Positions 61,775 to 64,000 of a stretch of DNA of 64,000 bases are shown piece by piece. This DNA comes from Pseudoalteromonas luteoviolacea DSM 6061 (GTDB lineage Bacteria > Pseudomonadota > Gammaproteobacteria > Enterobacterales > Alteromonadaceae). Within the stretch, counting starts at the first letter, position 1. Every line of letters begins with the position of its first letter. The notes beneath the pieces are model-generated. The model was not told the origin of the DNA. It ran no database searches and was given only the letters and a program-made list of their open reading frames with translations. The stretch lies in contig NZ_AUYB01000103.1 of the NCBI RefSeq assembly GCF_001625655.1, positions 186,001 through 250,000 of the forward strand, read 5' to 3'. A program made the position numbers and the translations under genes.

Positions 61775-63349
61775 GTGGCAAAAGGGTTGTTTAAGTCAGG
61801 CATGATTGTGAGTGCGATGACGATGTTGTCTCGAGTTTTGGGGCTTGTGCGTGATGCTGTGGTGGCGAATTTGCTTGGCGCAGGGCTCGCTGCTGATGTA
61901 TTTTTATTTGCAAATCGGATCCCAAACTTCTTCAGACGCCTATTCGCTGAAGGCGCTTTTGCGCAGGCTTTTATTCCTGTGTTGTCAGAGATCAAAGAAA
62001 AACATGGTGATGATCAAGTTAGGGTGTTTGTGGCTCAGGCAGCAGGGACACTCGGTACAATTTTATTGATAGTAACAATTCTAGGTGTTGTCGGTTCTCC
62101 CGTGATTGCGGGGTTGTTTGGCACGACATGGTTTATTGATTGGTGGCAAGGCGGAGAAAATGCAGCCAAATTTACCCTAGCCAGTAATTTACTCAAATTT
62201 ACCATACCTTACTTATTTTTTATTTCATTGGTTGCGTTATGTGGCGCGGTATTAAATGTATATAACCGCTTCTCAGTCGCCGCATTTACCCCAGTGCTGT
62301 TAAATATAAGCCTGATCAGTTGTGCAATATTCTTGCATGAGAAGTTTGAACAGGGCGCTTATGCACTGGCGTTAGGGGTGTTTATTGGTGGCTTGATCCA
62401 GCTATTGTTTCAACTCCCTTTTTTGGGCAAATTAGGCATGTTATCTAAGCCTTCTTTTGCATGGAAAGCGCCGAATGTTGTTAAAGTGCGTAAGTTAATG
62501 CTGCCAGCTATATTTGGCGTATCGGTAAGTCAAATTAACTTGTTGCTTGATACAATCATCGCTGCGGCATTAATGACAGGCTCGATTGCATGGCTGTATT
62601 ACTCGGACCGACTTATTGAGTTTCCTCTTGGGTTATTTGGTATCGCTATCGCAACAGTCATTTTACCTACACTTTCTAAGCTACATGCAAATGACAAGTC
62701 TGAAGACTTTCAGAAAACCATGGACTGGGGAGTACGCTTTGTTTTGTTGTTAGGGATCCCTGCAATGGGTGGGTTAATTGTGATTAGTCCGCTCATTATC
62801 TCCGTATTGTTTGGCCATGGTGAGTTTGTAAATAGTGAAGTGGATAACATTTCAGCCGTAAGTGCGGGGGTTACAGCCTACAGCGTCGGTCTAGTGAGCT
62901 TTATGCTAATTAAGGTGTTAGCGCCAGGCTTTTACGCGCGCCAAGATACTAAAACGCCCGTAAAAATTGGCATAAAGGCCCTTGTTTTGAATATGGTATT
63001 TAATTTGGCGCTAGCGCCTTTTATTGGATACTTGGGCTTGGCCTTGGCGACTTCATTGTCGGCAACGTGTAATGCTTTGCTTCTATATATGGCGCTGCGT
63101 AAAGATAATATTTATCGCGTGTCTAATTTTACCGTTTGGTTTGCAATTAAATCTCTAGTTGCAACCATTGTAATGGCTGCCACTGTATATTGGCTTTCTT
63201 ATCAACTCTCATGGCAGGGAGAAAGCACCATGATACAGATAGCTGTATTGGGGGGGCTGTTAGCGGTTGCTATGTCTATATATTTTTCAATCATGTTTAT
63301 TTTCGGGGTGCGAGTATCAACAATTAAAGACATCAAGCAACTTGATTAA
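61775..63349 (+). CDS. murJ: Lipid II flippase MurJ
   Basis: 524 residues, about 14 TM helices. The N-end AMTMLSRVLGLVRDAVVAN and NRIPNFFRRLFAEGAFAQAF match MurJ, as does the GTG start at 61775 followed by AKGLFKSG. It flips lipid II across the inner membrane for peptidoglycan synthesis. The ribosome-binding site is GGGTGA. ribF follows 98 nt downstream. Confidence 0.94.
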   Translation: MAKGLFKSGMIVSAMTMLSRVLGLVRDAVVANLLGAGLAADVFLFANRIPNFFRRLFAEGAFAQAFIPVLSEIKEKHGDDQVRVFVAQAAGTLGTILLIVTILGVVGSPVIAGLFGTTWFIDWWQGGENAAKFTLASNLLKFTIPYLFFISLVALCGAVLNVYNRFSVAAFTPVLLNISLISCAIFLHEKFEQGAYALALGVFIGGLIQLLFQLPFLGKLGMLSKPSFAWKAPNVVKVRKLMLPAIFGVSVSQINLLLDTIIAAALMTGSIAWLYYSDRLIEFPLGLFGIAIATVILPTLSKLHANDKSEDFQKTMDWGVRFVLLLGIPAMGGLIVISPLIISVLFGHGEFVNSEVDNISAVSAGVTAYSVGLVSFMLIKVLAPGFYARQDTKTPVKIGIKALVLNMVFNLALAPFIGYLGLALATSLSATCNALLLYMALRKDNIYRVSNFTVWFAIKSLVATIVMAATVYWLSYQLSWQGESTMIQIAVLGGLLAVAMSIYFSIMFIFGVRVSTIKDIKQLD

Positions 63350-63447
63350 TAAATAGGTCACGATGAAACGTGTTCATAGCTCGCATTTCTAGGTAACTTG
63401 GGTATAATCGGGCTTTTTGAAGACTCGAGCAAAAAGGCACTCGTTGT

Positions 63448-64000
63448 ATGCAATTGATCAGGGGCATCCATAATATTCGGCCGCATCACTATGGTTGTGT
63501 GTTAACCATCGGAAATTTTGATGGTGTGCATTTGGGCCATACTGAAGTATTGAAAGGGTTGAAAGCCGATGCTGATAAATACAACTTGCCTAGTACAGTG
63601 ATGCTTTTTGAGCCTCAGCCGCAGGAATTTTTTATTAAATCCAAAGCGCCAGCTCGATTAACTAGACTACGAGACAAACTTACTTTACTTGCTGACATCG
63701 GAATTGAGCGAGTTATTTGTGTCAGCTTTAACAACAAGTTTTCAAACTTAGAGGCTGAGTATTTTGTACGTGAAGTCTTGTATCAAAAACTGGGTGTTAA
63801 GGCTCTCACTGTCGGTGATGATTTTAGATTTGGCAAAGCGCGTAAAGGCGACTTTGCAATGCTTTCTGAAATTGGCAGTGAACTCGGTGTACATGTAAAA
63901 GATACGCAAAGTTTTCGCCAACAAAATAGTCGAGTGAGTAGTACTTTAATACGTGCGGCACTTGCAAAGGGAGACCTAAATAAAGCACACGAAATGCTAG
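63448..64000 (+). CDS. ribF: Bifunctional riboflavin kinase/FAD synthetase RibF, 5' part
   Basis: Open from the ATG at 63448 to the end of the window (184 codons visible). TIGNFDGVHLGH (FAD synthetase nucleotide-binding loop), VGDDFRFGKARKGD and SSTLIRAALAKGD are typical. It makes FMN and FAD; the kinase domain lies outside the window. Order murJ-ribF is common in gammaproteobacteria. Confidence 0.95.
   Translation, partial: MQLIRGIHNIRPHHYGCVLTIGNFDGVHLGHTEVLKGLKADADKYNLPSTVMLFEPQPQEFFIKSKAPARLTRLRDKLTLLADIGIERVICVSFNNKFSNLEAEYFVREVLYQKLGVKALTVGDDFRFGKARKGDFAMLSEIGSELGVHVKDTQSFRQQNSRVSSTLIRAALAKGDLNKAHEML

Overview
The window looks like chromosomal DNA of a marine gammaproteobacterium, most likely Pseudoalteromonas or a close relative in the Alteromonadales. 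The basis is recognition of gene families and order only: a low-GC, AT-rich intergenic style, the rpsT / murJ / ribF order at the right end, four TonB-dependent receptors with Alteromonadales-type signal peptides, an L-amino-acid oxidase, and housekeeping genes (dinG, polB, priC, ybaM, deaD, grxA, smrA) of gammaproteobacterial type. No rRNA, tRNA, CRISPR array, transposase, integrase or prophage was seen. Genes at both ends are cut by the window (a Sir2-like gene at the left, ribF at the right).

Layout. 0-9 kb: Sir2-like/GNAT pair, small hypotheticals and an ACT-domain protein, then an export module on the minus strand (TetR regulator, MMPL/RND transporter, LolA-like periplasmic protein, outer-membrane barrel). 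Four matching palindromes flank the tetR gene. An adhP-type alcohol dehydrogenase follows. 9.5-15 kb: a MATE exporter and a minus-strand cluster of two spondin-domain proteins plus a response regulator and histidine kinase. 14.7-21.6 kb: an L-amino-acid oxidase and a thiamine-diphosphate 2-keto-acid decarboxylase in one operon, divergent from a membrane-bound CadC-like regulator, then a GH16 glycosidase. 21.7-28.5 kb: an RND efflux permease/adaptor pair, an orphan protein built from a duplicated domain, an NPP1/NLP-type cytolysin-like protein, YbaM and a ComFB-like protein. 28.6-35.3 kb: the operon dinG-yfcA-priC-histone-deacetylase-like, divergent from DNA polymerase II (polB).

35.3-46.7 kb: three tandem paralogous TonB-dependent receptors separated by long AT-rich leaders, followed by a secreted Cys-containing protein. 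The three receptors share a promoter layout (18-nt spacer) and, directly abutting an identical CCAGGGAGA ribosome-binding site, a 6-bp hairpin whose stem sequence differs in each copy while pairing is kept. This is the strongest unexplained signal in the window and suggests a structured translational control element. 46.7-64 kb: HrpB-like helicase, MtfA peptidase, DeaD RNA helicase, glutaredoxin 1, a parvulin, a fourth TonB-dependent receptor with a TlpA-like thioredoxin, an OlsF-like fused acyltransferase, a 2-hydroxyacid dehydrogenase, several small membrane proteins, SmrA, a CheY-like regulator, rpsT with a TTG start, murJ and the start of ribF.

Main functional themes: envelope export and uptake (MMPL module, RND pump, MATE, TonB receptors), secreted or antagonistic factors (NLP-like protein, GH16, amino-acid oxidase producing peroxide), and DNA replication/repair (dinG, priC, polB). 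All assignments come from reading translated sequence; no database search was run.
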